From Curtobacterium flaccumfaciens (GTDB taxonomy: Bacteria; Actinomycetota; Actinomycetes; Actinomycetales; Microbacteriaceae): 64,000 nt of DNA. The notes beneath the pieces are model-generated. The model saw only the letters and a list, made by a program, of their open reading frames with translations. It did not search any database and had not been told where the DNA came from. Both the position numbers and the translations under genes were made by a program. Of this stretch, positions 26,744-35,679 are shown one piece after another; the first letter of the stretch is position 1; each line of letters starts with the position of its first letter. The stretch spans positions 124,001 to 188,000 of the forward strand of contig CP121450.1 of the NCBI GenBank assembly GCA_029689965.1. Direction: 5' to 3'.

Positions 26744-27670
26744 CTAGCGCAGGTGACGCTCGGCGGCCTCGACGACGTTCTTCATGAGCATCGCGCGGGT
26801 CATCGGCCCGACCCCGCCGGGGGTCGGCGACAGGAACCCCGCGACGGACGCCACCGCCGGGTCGACATCGCCGTGCAGCTTCGCCTTGCCGGTCTCCTCG
26901 TTCACGACGCGGGTGATGCCCACGTCGATGACCGCGGCCCCGGGCTGCACCCAGTCCGGCTTGACGAGCCCTGCGACACCGGCCGCCGCGACGATGATGT
27001 CCGCCCGGCGACACTCGGCGGCGACGTCCTCGGTGAGGGAATGGGTCAAGGTCGCGGTCGCCTCGAGCCGGGTGAGCAGCAGGCCGAGCGACCGGCCGAC
27101 GGTCAGGCCCTGCCCGATGATCGTCACGTGCTGCCCACGGATCGGGACCTCGTACGCCTCGAGCATCGCGACGATGCCGCGCGGCGTGCACGGCAGCGGC
27201 GCGTCGATCGTGCCGGCACCGCCGGGAACGGCGAGCACGAGTTCGCCGAGGTTCGTCGGGTGCAGGCCGTCGGCGTCCTTCGCGGGGTTCATCAGCTCGA
27301 GCATGGGGACGGGGTCGACGCCCTGCGGCAGCGGGAGCTGGACGATGAACGCGGTGACCCGGGGGTCGTCGTTCATCTGCAGGATCGCTGCCCGGATGTC
27401 CGCGGCCGAGGCTGTCTCGGGCAGGTCGATGCGGACCGAGTCGAGCCCGATCTGCGCCGAGTCCTTGTGCTTGCCTGCGACGTACGACACCGAGCCGGGG
27501 TTCTTCCCGACCATGATCGTGCCGAGGCCGGGCCGGAACCCGTGGTCGTGCAGGCGGTCGATGCGGACCTTCAGGTCGTCGAGCGTGCGGGCGGCGAGAG
27601 CGGTGCCGTCGATGCGGACGGCCGATCCCTCGCCGGCCCACCGCTCACGAGGAAGCGGTGCGGCCGTCAC
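26744..27670 (-). CDS. folD: Bifunctional methylenetetrahydrofolate dehydrogenase/cyclohydrolase
   Basis: Interconverts 5,10-methylene-, methenyl- and 10-formyl-tetrahydrofolate. 308 residues, uninterrupted. Substrate-site motif [15 protein letters not shown] with the catalytic Lys near residue 66, then VQLPLPQG near residue 110, the Rossmann loop [14 protein letters not shown] near residue 182 and the C-terminal [15 protein letters not shown]. The GTG start overlaps the glyA stop (GTGA). The first 16 residues are longer than in many homologues, so a later start is possible. An insertion sequence abuts its stop. Confidence 0.95.
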   Translation of the reverse strand: MTAAPLPRERWAGEGSAVRIDGTALAARTLDDLKVRIDRLHDHGFRPGLGTIMVGKNPGSVSYVAGKHKDSAQIGLDSVRIDLPETASAADIRAAILQMNDDPRVTAFIVQLPLPQGVDPVPMLELMNPAKDADGLHPTNLGELVLAVPGGAGTIDAPLPCTPRGIVAMLEAYEVPIRGQHVTIIGQGLTVGRSLGLLLTRLEATATLTHSLTEDVAAECRRADIIVAAAGVAGLVKPDWVQPGAAVIDVGITRVVNEETGKAKLHGDVDPAVASVAGFLSPTPGGVGPMTRAMLMKNVVEAAERHLR

Positions 27671-28954
27671 GCGTACAGCGGGAACGCGTCGGTCAGGGCC
27701 GTCACCCGCGCCGAGAGCGCCGAGATGTCCGGGTTCGGCATGAGCGTCAGCGCGATGATGTCCGCGACCTCGGCGAACTCGGCGTCGCCGAATCCACGGG
27801 TGGCCAGGGCGGACGTCCCGATGCGGACGCCCGAGGTGACCATCGGGGACGCGGGTCGAACGGCACGGCGTTGCGGTTCACGGTGATGCCGACCTCGTGC
27901 AGGAGGTCTTCGGCCTGCTTGCCGTCCACCTCGGACTCGCGCAGGTCGACGAGCACCAGGTGCACGTCGGTGCCGCCGGTGAGGACGTCGATGCCGGCGC
28001 TCTTCGCGTCGTCGGCCGTGAGCCGCGCAGCGAGGGCCTGGGCGCCGCGGATGGTTCGCTCCTGGCGGTCCTTGAACTCCGGCGTGCCGGCGAGCAGGAA
28101 CGCGGTGGCCTTCGCGGCGATCACGTGCATGAGCGGACCGCCCTGCTGCCCCGGGAAGACGGCCGAGTTAAGCTTCTTGAAGAGCGACTCGTCGTTCGAC
28201 AGGATCAGGCCGGAGCGGGGGCCGGCGAGCGTCTTGTGCACGGTCGACGACACGACGTGCGCGTGCGGCACGGGCGACGGGTGCAGGCCCGCGGCGACGA
28301 GGCCGGCGAAGTGCGCCATGTCGACCCAGAGCGTGGCGCCGACCTCGTCCGCGATCGCACGGAACTTCGCGAAGTCGAGCTGGCGGGGTGCGCGGACCAA
28401 CCGGCGATGATGACCTTCGGCTGGTGCTCGACGGCCTTCGCGCGGATGTCGTCGTAGTCGACCTCGAACGTCTCCGGGTCGACGCCGTAGGACACGGCGT
28501 TGTAGATGCGGCCGGAGAAGTTGAGCTTCATGCCGTGGGTCAGGTGGCCGCCGTGCGCGCAGCTCCAGACCGAGGATGGTGTCGCCGGCCGACGCGATGG
28601 CGTGCAGGACGGCGGCGTTCGCGGTGGCGCCGGAGTGCGGCTGGACGTTCGCGTACGCCGCGCCGAAGAGGGCCTTCGCACGGTCGATGGCCAGCTGCTC
28701 GGCGACGTCGACGTACTCGCAGCCGCCGTAGTAGCGCTTGCCCGGGCACCCCTCGGCGTACTTGTTCGTGAGGACGGAGCCCTGGGACTCGAGGACGGCG
28801 CGCGGGACGAAGTTCTCCGACGCGATCATCTCGAGGTAGTCGCGCTGACGGCCGAGCTCCTGCTCGAGGACCTTCGCGATCTCGGGGTCGACCTCGCTCA
28901 GCGGAGCGTTGAACGTGGACTGCGTGGTTGCGGGGGCAGATCGGTGATGGACAC
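27667..28954 (-). CDS. glyA: Serine hydroxymethyltransferase (frameshifted reading)
   Basis: PLP enzyme making glycine and methylene-tetrahydrofolate from serine. About 429 residues. Motifs: [20 protein letters not shown] near 37, [13 protein letters not shown] near 61, [14 protein letters not shown] near 94, the PLP-lysine region [15 protein letters not shown] near 235 and [13 protein letters not shown] near 263. Corrections: missing C near 28937, extra base at 28558-28561, missing C near 28387 and near 27854. The GTG at 28954 has GAGGAG eight bases upstream. It leads the glyA-folD operon behind a ZTP riboswitch. Confidence 0.94.
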
Positions 28955-29028
28955 GGGACTCCTCGTTGTACGGCCGCGCCGAGCGACGCGACGCCGTCGG
29001 GCACGCGTGCGCGACGGGGTGGACGGGT

Positions 29029-29108
29029 GGTCGCGGCCCAGGCGTACGGCCGCGCACCGTGTCAGGTGTCGCTCCCCGATGGTGACCCATCCAACGCCAG
29101 TCGCGACC
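29029..29108 (-). ncRNA. ZTP (pfl) riboswitch
   Basis: The minus strand has the conserved parts in order: P1 GGTCGCG (29102-29108), ACTGGCG, ATGGGTCACCATC, GGGGAGCG, a variable arm, GCCGTACGCCTGGGC, and P1 partner CGCGACC (29029-29035). P1 is a perfect 7-bp helix. This aptamer senses ZTP/ZMP, which rises when 10-formyl-THF is short, and typically turns on glyA and folD. It lies 75 bases before the glyA start. Confidence 0.9.
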
Positions 29109-29113
29109 TGACG

Positions 29114-29142
29114 ATCGTACCGAGCGACCCGGTTCGTGTCAC
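29114..29142 (-). promoter_or_regulatory. Promoter of the riboswitch-glyA-folD transcript
   Basis: On the minus strand GTGACA (29137-29142) and TACGAT (29114-29119) are -35 and -10 elements with a 17-bp spacer. Transcription would begin just upstream of the aptamer. Confidence 0.7.
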
Positions 29143-29151
29143 CCTGGTTGC

Positions 29152-29451
29152 ATGACCCTGCTGACGCCCGATGTCGACGAGCGCACCGACGCCCACGTCG
29201 ACGTGCGTCCGGACGCGCCCTGGGTCGCCGTCGTGTGGGACGACCCGGTGAACCTGATGTCCTACGTGACCTACGTGTTCCAGCGGCACTTCGGGTTCCC
29301 GCGGGCCAAGGCCGAGCGGCTGATGCGCCAGGTGAACGACGAGGGCCGCGCGATCGTGGCGACCGGTCCGCGCGAGGCGATGGAGGCCCACGTCGAGGCC
29401 ATGCACGGCTACGGCCTGCAGGCCTCGGTGGACAGGGCGCCTGCTCAGTGA
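29152..29451 (+). CDS. clpS: ATP-dependent Clp protease adaptor ClpS
   Basis: Adaptor delivering N-end-rule substrates to ClpCP. 99 residues. The core WVAVVWDDPVNLMSYVTYVF carries the conserved D-D-P-V-N-x-M motif near residue 30, followed by KAERLMRQVNDEGRAIV and EAMEAHVEAMHGYGLQAS. It starts ten bases from the divergent glyA promoter; CACCCT lies six bases before the ATG, so it may be leaderless. Its stop overlaps the next start (GTGA). Confidence 0.94.
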   Translation: MTLLTPDVDERTDAHVDVRPDAPWVAVVWDDPVNLMSYVTYVFQRHFGFPRAKAERLMRQVNDEGRAIVATGPREAMEAHVEAMHGYGLQASVDRAPAQ

Positions 29452-29923
29452 TCCCGTTCGTCCGCCGGCCCGACGGCGTCCACCTGCGCATGTCCTCCGG
29501 CGAGCGCGCGGTGCTCACGTCGCTGACCGAGCAGCTGCAGCAGGTGCTCGGCGGGGGCCTGTCGTCCGATCCCGCGGCGGCTCGGTTGCTCCCGGACGCC
29601 TACCCGGGGACCGTGAGGCGAGCGCGGAGTTCCGGCGGTGGACCGAGCCGGACCTGGTGGCGCAGAAGACCGCGAACGCGTCGACCGTGCACGCCTGGGC
29701 CGCGGGTGCGCGGGACGGCGCGTTCGACGCGGAGGACGAGCAGGCCTGGCTCCGCTGCCTGACGGACCTGCGGCTGACGATCGCGGACCGGCTCGGCATC
29801 GTGGACGCCACGACCGAGGAGCGGTCCTACGCGGCGGACGCCGGCGTCGGGCTGCGGGACGTCTACGACTGGCTCGGCGCAGTGCAGGAGCACCTCGTCG
29901 AGACGCTCCTGTCCGCGCGCTGA
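29448..29923 (+). CDS. DUF2017 family protein (frameshifted reading)
   Basis: About 158 residues of a family commonly encoded next to clpS in actinobacteria; function unknown. It opens VIPFVRRPDGVHLRMSSGER, continues with LLPDAYPGD, and after restoring one G at about 29609 reads REASAEFRRWTEPDLVAQK. The C-terminal half has RLTIADRLGIVD and DWLGAVQEHLVETLL. No membrane helix is seen. The start overlaps the clpS stop. Confidence 0.85.
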
Positions 29924-30008
29924 CGGCGTCGGCCTGGAGGCACGGCTCGCCTCGGTCGCGATCGGTTACTTCGTCGAGATCGACAGTCTGCCTTGCAAGC
30001 CCGCCTGG

Positions 30009-30029
30009 TAAAGTAGTACCGTTCCGGTA
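30009..30029 (+). promoter_or_regulatory. Promoter and palindromic operator of marR
   Basis: TAAAGT (30009-30014) is a -10 candidate. TACCGTTCCGGTA (30017-30029) is a perfect palindrome over the transcription start and first base of marR, a likely autoregulatory MarR site. Confidence 0.55.
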
Positions 30030-30454
30030 TGACTGATCCGGATGCGTCCGACCTCGCCGGCGACCTGCTGGCCACCTACGGCCGCATCCGCCGCACCACG
30101 CTCGTCGGCAAGGTCGACGACGTCACCGCGTCGCAGTCGGCCGTGCTCGGGCGACTCGTGCGGGACGGCGCCGCCACCACCGCCGACCTCGCACGCGCCG
30201 AGGGGGTCCGCCCGCAGTCCATGGGCGCGACGGTCCAGGCACTCGTCGAGCTCGGCCTCGTGGAACGGTCCCCGGACCCGCAGGACGGACGACGGACCAT
30301 CGTGGACGCCACCGCCGCCGGCCGGGCCGCTCGCGACGAATCGCACCGCACACGCACCAGGCTCCTCGCCGAACGTCTCGCGGCGCTCGACCCCGAGGAC
30401 CGCGAGACGGTCGCGCAGTCCCTCACCGTCCTCGCGACCCTCGTCGAGCCCTGA
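30029..30454 (+). CDS. MarR-family transcriptional regulator
   Basis: A 141-residue winged-helix dimer regulator. Helix-turn-helix region: ASQSAVLGRLVRDGAATTADLARAEGVRPQSM, about residues 33-65. The wing is LVERSPDPQDGRRTIVDAT near residue 77. The C-terminal helices (RTRLLAERLAALDPEDRETV) form the dimer interface. It lies 55 bp before an MFS exporter, the standard layout for drug-efflux repressors; the ligand is unknown. Confidence 0.92.
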   Translation: MTDPDASDLAGDLLATYGRIRRTTLVGKVDDVTASQSAVLGRLVRDGAATTADLARAEGVRPQSMGATVQALVELGLVERSPDPQDGRRTIVDATAAGRAARDESHRTRTRLLAERLAALDPEDRETVAQSLTVLATLVEP

Positions 30455-30509
30455 CCGAGCGCGAGACGTGACCGAGCGCGAGACGTGACACGCGTCGTCG
30501 ACGCGAGCC

Positions 30510-32020
30510 GTGCCTCCTCCCGTCCCCGCGACCACCCCGAGAACGACCACGCCCAGAACGACGACACCGAGAACGACAACACCAAGAACGACGACGCCGA
30601 GAAGGCGCACCGACACGTCCACCGCAACCGCTCCCGTCCCCACCACCACCGATCAGCACGGCGGCGGCTTCGGCCCGAAGCTCCTCATCCCCGTCCTGGT
30701 CGGTCCGCTGCTCAACCCGATCAACACGACGATGGTGTCGGTCGCCCTCGCGCCGATCTCCCGCGACCTCGGGATCGGCGCCGCGCAGGCGATCTGGCTG
30801 GTCGCCGCCCTGTACCTCGCGAGTGCGATCGCGCAGCCGACGATGGGGAAGCTCGCCGACCGGTTCGGCCCGAAGAAGGTCTTCCTCGCCGGGCTGGTCA
30901 TCGTCGGGGTCGCGGGCGTCGTGCCCGAGGTCCTCACGGGCTTCGGCGGCGCGGTGTTCGCTCGCGTGCTCATCGGCATCGGGACGTCCTCGGCGTACCC
31001 GGCGGCACTGACCACCCTGCGACAGCACTCGAACCGGATCGGGAAGCCGACGCCACCCCTCGTGCTGGGCGCCCTGTCGATCACGTCGCTCGTGTCCGCC
31101 GCCGCCGGGCCGCCGCTCGGTGGTGCGCTCATCGCGGCGTTCGGGTGGCACGCGATCTTCCTCGTGAACGTGCCGCTCGCGGCGTTCGGGATCGTCGTGT
31201 CCGCGCTGTGGCTGCCGTCCGACCGGCTCCGACCACGGAACGACGCGGACCTGCCGGTGCTCACCGCGCTCGACCCCGTCGGGATGCTGCTCATGACCGG
31301 GTTCGTGTCGGCGCTCCTCGTCTTCCTGCTCGACCTGTCCGCCGGGCTCTGGTGGCTGCTCGGGACAGCGGTCGTCCTGCTCGTGGCGCTCGTGCTGTGG
31401 GAGCGCCGGGCGGTGAAGCCCTTCGTCGACGTCCGGCTGCTCGTCCGCAACGGCGCGCTGTCACGCACGTACGTGCGGCTGTTCCTGACGTACCTGATGG
31501 CCTACACGATGACGTACGGGTTCTCGCAGTGGGTGCAGGACGTCGCCGGATACCCGAGCGACGTCGCCGGGTACATGCAGCTCCCCGCCGCGGTCGTGGC
31601 CGGGGTGGCCTCGTTCCTCGTCGCCCGGAAGACGGCCGTGCGCGGGCCGCTGATCGTGGCTGCGGTCGTGCCGATCGTCGGCGGCGCGCTCCTGCTGTTC
31701 CTCGGCGTGGGCTCCCCGTGGTGGCTGCTCGTGCTCGCGCCGGCGCTGTTCGGCGTCCCGCAGGCCCTGGCGTCCGTGTCGAACCAGGCGGCGCTGTACC
31801 GGGTCGTGCCCGCCGAGTACATCGGCACCGCCGCGGGGCTCTCCCGGACGAGCGTGTACATCGGGGCGATCGGGGCCTCGTCGCTCATCGGCGGCGTGTT
31901 CGGGCAGGCACCGACCACGCCGGACCTGCACGTGCTGGCGTGGGTGATCGTCGGCGTCGCGGTGCTCGTCAGCGTCCTGACGATCGCCGACCGCGCGCTC
32001 GCGAAGCCGCTCCCCGCTGA
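30510..32020 (+). CDS. MFS exporter, DHA2-like
   Basis: Multi-helix drug/proton antiporter type, about 503 residues. After an odd N-terminus of PRTTT repeats (residues 10-34), the transporter starts at GPKLLIPVLVGPLLNPINTT. Motif A-like GKLADRFGPKKVF is near residue 112. Roughly 13-14 hydrophobic helices follow. As written, the frame continues into PurU. Restoring one C in the run at 32012-32015 gives the ending KPLPR and TGA at 32018-32020. The start is uncertain: GTG at 30510 lacks a clear ribosome site. Probably regulated by the adjacent MarR. Confidence 0.85.
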
Positions 32021-32177
32021 CGCGACCCGTCCGCCGGGCGCACCCCGCGCCTCCAGGCCGTCTCGGTGCCACGCGCACACCGTGCGCCGGTCTCGGGCGA
32101 GCAGGACGCGTCACCCCGCCGCGGGCGCGACGATCCCTGCTCACCCGACGGCGCCACGGCCCGGACGCCGATCCCGG

Positions 32178-32183
32178 TACCCT
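32178..32183 (+). promoter_or_regulatory. -10 element of leaderless purU transcript
   Basis: TACCCT, six bases before the GTG at 32190. It shows that purU has its own promoter and is not part of the MFS gene. Confidence 0.6.
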
Positions 32184-32189
32184 GATCCG

Positions 32190-33059
32190 GTGACCGACCC
32201 GACCGACCAGACCCCCACGCACTGGACCCTCACCCTGGTCTGCGACGACCAGCCCGGGATCGTGCACGCCGTCTCCGGAGCGGTCGTGGCGGCGAGCGGC
32301 AACATCACCGAGTCCCAGCAGTTCTCGAGCGTCGACACCAACACGTTCTTCATGCGCCTGCAGGTCATGGCACCGGTCGACCGCGCCACGTTCGAGGCCG
32401 CCCTCGCGCCCGTCGCCGAGCGCTACGGGGCCCGCGTGCAGCTCGACGTCGTGGGCCGGCCGCTGCGCACGCTCGTGCTCGTGTCGACGGCCGGACACTG
32501 CCTCAACGACCTGCTCTACCGGCAGCGCGGTGGACAGCTCCCGATCGAGGTCCCGCTCGTGCTGTCGAACCACGCCGAGCTGTCCGAGCTGGCGTCGTTC
32601 TACTCGGTGCCGTTCGAGCACCGCCCGGTGACGGACGCCGCGAGCAAGCAGGAGATGGAGCGGAGGATCCTGCAGGCGGTCGAGGAGCACGACATCGAGC
32701 TCGTCGTCCTCGCCCGCTACATGCAGATCCTCTCCCCGGAGCTGTGCGCGGCGCTCGAGGGGCGCGCGGTGAACATCCACCACTCGTTCCTGCCCGGGTT
32801 CAAGGGCGCGAACCCGTACCGGCAGGCGCACGCCCGCGGGGTGAAGCTGATCGGCGCGACGGCACACTTCGTCACGAGCGACCTCGACGAGGGGCCCATC
32901 GTCGAGCAGAACGTGGTGCGGGTCGACCACACGAAGGACCCCGCGGAGCTCGTGTCGATCGGGCAGGACGAGGAGTCCCGCACGCTCACCCAGGCGGTGC
33001 GCTGGATCGCGGAGGACCGGGTCCTCCTCGACGGCGCCCGCACGATCATCTTCAAGTAG
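32190..33059 (+). CDS. purU: Formyltetrahydrofolate deformylase
   Basis: Hydrolyses 10-formyl-THF to formate and THF, balancing one-carbon pools. 289 residues. An N-terminal ACT domain (WTLTLVCDDQPGIVHAVSG) senses amino acids. The C-terminal formyltransferase-like domain has the catalytic triad region VNIHHSFLPGFKGANPY and GATAHFVTSDLDEGPIVEQ (Asn, His and Asp). Uninterrupted. The GTG follows a -10 at leaderless distance. It complements the nearby glyA-folD operon functionally. Confidence 0.95.
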   Translation: MTDPTDQTPTHWTLTLVCDDQPGIVHAVSGAVVAASGNITESQQFSSVDTNTFFMRLQVMAPVDRATFEAALAPVAERYGARVQLDVVGRPLRTLVLVSTAGHCLNDLLYRQRGGQLPIEVPLVLSNHAELSELASFYSVPFEHRPVTDAASKQEMERRILQAVEEHDIELVVLARYMQILSPELCAALEGRAVNIHHSFLPGFKGANPYRQAHARGVKLIGATAHFVTSDLDEGPIVEQNVVRVDHTKDPAELVSIGQDEESRTLTQAVRWIAEDRVLLDGARTIIFK

Positions 33060-33067
33060 GTCCACGC

Positions 33068-33468
33068 ATGTCAGCACCGCAGTCCCCGTCGACTGGGCGA
33101 GGTCCCCGATCCGTCGGCGATCGGCAAGCCCCGCCGGGAGTTCGACGGCTGGCGCGTGCTCCGCATCGTGGTGTGCACGTTCGGGCTGCTGTCGCTGGCG
33201 ACCTGGGCTACTTCGCGTGGCCGTTCCCGATGCCGAGCATCCTGTTCATGATCGGCGCCCCGGTGTTCGCGGCGCTGGTCTGGTACTCTTCCGCTCGCCG
33301 GCGTCGCCGATCGAGACGGACGTGGTGGGGAAGACCATCGTCGAGGTCGCGTTGGTGGTGGCCGCGGGCGCCTGCTGGATCTCGATCGGGCACCCGGTGA
33401 TCGGGCTGGTCTTCGTGGTGGTGGCGGCACTGTCGGGTGTGGTGCAGTTCCGGAAGGAGACGCGATGA
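33068..33468 (+). CDS. YrdB-like (DUF2568) membrane protein (frameshifted reading)
   Basis: About 133 residues with four hydrophobic segments: VLRIVVCTFGLLSLATWGYF, SILFMIGAPVFAALVWYLF, IVEVALVVAAGACWISIG and VIGLVFVVVAALSGVVQF. The C-terminal GKTIVEVAL pattern resembles the YrdB/DUF2568 family, function unknown. Three corrections are needed: an extra base near 33097, a missing G near 33206 and a missing C near 33287. Its stop overlaps the nagA start by four bases. Confidence 0.72.
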
Positions 33469-34636
33469 GCAGCGCTGCGTCGGTCGGCCTGGAGGCACGG
33501 CGCACGCTGGTCAGGTCGGCCCGCGTCGTCGACGCGGCCGGTCCCACGGCGGACGGCTGGGTCCTCGTCGTCGGTGACACCATCCACGCGGTCGGTGCCG
33601 GCGCCGAGGCACCTGCGGCGGCGTCGGTCGATGCGGTCGTGGACCTCGGCGACGCAGTCCTGACGCCCGGGTTCATCGACCTGCACGGGCACGGCGGCGC
33701 GGGTGCCGCCTACGAGGACGACTCGTTCGCGGCCGCCCTCGCGGTGCACCGGGCGCACGGCACGACCCGCTCGGTGCTGTCCCTCGTCGCCAACCCGGTC
33801 CCGTCGCTCGCGTCGTCGCTGGACCGGGTGCGTGCGGTGATGGCCGACGACCCGCTCGTGCTCGGCGTGCACCTCGAAGGGCCGTTCCTCTCCCCGCACA
33901 ACAAGGGTGCCCACAACGAGTCGTACCTGGTCGACCCGGCGCCCGCTGCCGTCGACGCCCTGCTCTCCGCCGGTGACGGCGTCGTCCGGCAGGTCACGAT
34001 CGCTCCGGAGCTGCCCGGTGCGCTGTCCGCGATCGAGCGCTTCGTCGCCGCGGGCGTCACCGCCGCGGTCGGTCACACCGTCTGCACCTACGACCAGGCC
34101 CGCGCCGCGTTCGACGCCGGCGCGACCCTGCTCACGCACGCGTTCAACGCCATGCCGGGGATCCACCACCGCGCCCCCGGCCCGATCGCCGCCGCCGTCG
34201 CCGACGACCGCGTGACCCTCGAGCTCATCCTCGACGGCGTGCACGTGCACCCGTCGGTGGCGTCCATGCTGCTGCAGGCCGCTCCTGGCCGGGTCGCGCT
34301 CATCACGGACGCCATGGGCGCTGCCGGTGCCGCCGACGGTTCGTACACGCTGGGGTCGCTCGCGGTGACCGTCACGGACGGCGTCGCGCACGTCGCCGGG
34401 ACGGACACGATCGCCGGGTCGACGCTGACGCAGGACGTCGCGCTGCGGAACGCGGTCACGCGTGCCGGCCTGACGCTTCCGGAGGCCGTGGCGGCAGTGA
34501 CGAGCGTGCCGGCGACGGCACTGGGGCTCGGCGACCGCCTGGGCGGATCGCACCGGGGTTCGCCGCCGACCTCGTGGCGCTGTCGCCGGCGCTCGAGGTG
34601 CAGCACGTCTGGGGCGCCGGCCGACCGCTCGGCTGA
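33465..34636 (+). CDS. nagA: N-acetylglucosamine-6-phosphate deacetylase (frameshifted reading)
   Basis: Removes acetate from GlcNAc-6-P in amino-sugar use and wall recycling. About 390 residues, amidohydrolase fold. Metal and substrate motifs: GFIDLHGHGGAG near 65, GVHLEGPFLSPHNKGAH near 127, VGHTVCTYDQA near 203, LTHAFNAMPGIHHR near 222, DGVHVHPS near 258 and ITDAMGAAG near 280. One G is missing near 34546-34548; restoring it gives RIAPGFAADLVALSP and the stop at 34636. Residues 8-13 (GLEARR) are encoded by a copy of the dispersed 16-mer repeat. Confidence 0.92.
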
Positions 34637-34657
34637 CGCTTCCCCGGCCGCCCGCGG

Positions 34658-35646
34658 TCACCGGGTGGAGGCACCGCCCGCGTCACGGGCGGCGACGGCG
34701 AGACGGACGAACTCGGCGCGATCGATCGAGGGACGGAACCCGAGCACGCTCCGGGCTCGCTCGTTCGACGTGGTGTAGCTCGGCGCGGACGCCGGCAGGG
34801 TCACGTCGACCGAGCCGAGGCCGGCCGCGGCCGCGAGCTCGGTCGCGAACACGCCGAGGTCGGTGGGTTCGTCCGGCCCGAGGCCGATCACCTCGTGCCC
34901 GGTCGTCGATGCCTCGAGCGCGAGGACGACCCCCGCTGCGAGGTCGGCCGTCGCCAGGATGCCCATCTGCACGGGGAGCCCGTCCTCGCGGTGTGCCACG
35001 AGGAGCGTGTCGTCGTCGCCCTCGTACGGTTCGAGGGCGCGGACCACGGCGTCGTGCCCGGCGGCACGCTCTCGTGCGATCCGGCGCGAGGCGAAGAACC
35101 GCGGTCCCGAGAAGAACGAGTCCGGGTCGAGCAGCTCTGCGGGGTCCTGCGTGTGGGCGAAGCGCAGGACGACGGTCGACCAGCCCGCCGTGCGACCCGC
35201 GAAGGCGACGATGTCCTCGGCGAGCACCTTGCTGAGGCCGTACCAGGTCTGCGGCAGCCGCGGGTGCGTCTCGTCGATGGGCTGCCGGACCGGGTCGTTC
35301 TCGGGTACACCTCGCCGGAGCTGGCGAGGACGAAGCGTCGCATCGCGCTGCCGTCGAGCGCCCGGACGAGACGCTCGGTCGCGAGCACGTTCGCCGTCAT
35401 GAGACGGTCCGCGTCGCGGGCGTCCCAGGACATGAGCGCGCCGAGGTGCGCCACCGCCTCGACCCCGCCGAGTCGTGGGTCGGCGTCCGGGAGCCCGGCG
35501 AGGTCGCCGATCAGGTAGTCGACGCCGTCCACGGGGTGCGCGGGAGCGACGAGGTCGAGTCCGACCACGGTGTGGCCTCGCTCGACGAGCGCTGTGGCGA
35601 CCGAGCGTCCGACTCGTCCCGATGCTCCGGTCACTGCGATGTGCAT
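34658..35646 (-). CDS. NAD-dependent epimerase/dehydratase (extended SDR, frameshifted reading)
   Basis: Nucleotide-binding oxidoreductase, about 329 residues. The Rossmann motif VTGASGRVGRSVA is at residues 5-17, LGALMSWDARDADRL near 70, ASSGEVYPENDPVR near 108 and the catalytic YxxxK as WYGLSKVLAEDI near 132. It resembles uronate dehydrogenase-like or general sugar epimerases; the substrate is unknown. One C is missing in TACCCG near 35307. AAGGGAGA precedes the ATG. It is co-directional with and 33 bp downstream of the MHS transporter, as part of the same cluster. Confidence 0.85.
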
Positions 35647-35679
35647 GGTCTGTCTCCCTTTCGGTGGTCGGGGCTGCCC

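Noticed and set aside
31461-33077. Long minus-strand open frame opposite MFS and purU
   Set aside because: Charged, low-complexity translation with no motif; purU on the other strand is a complete family member.
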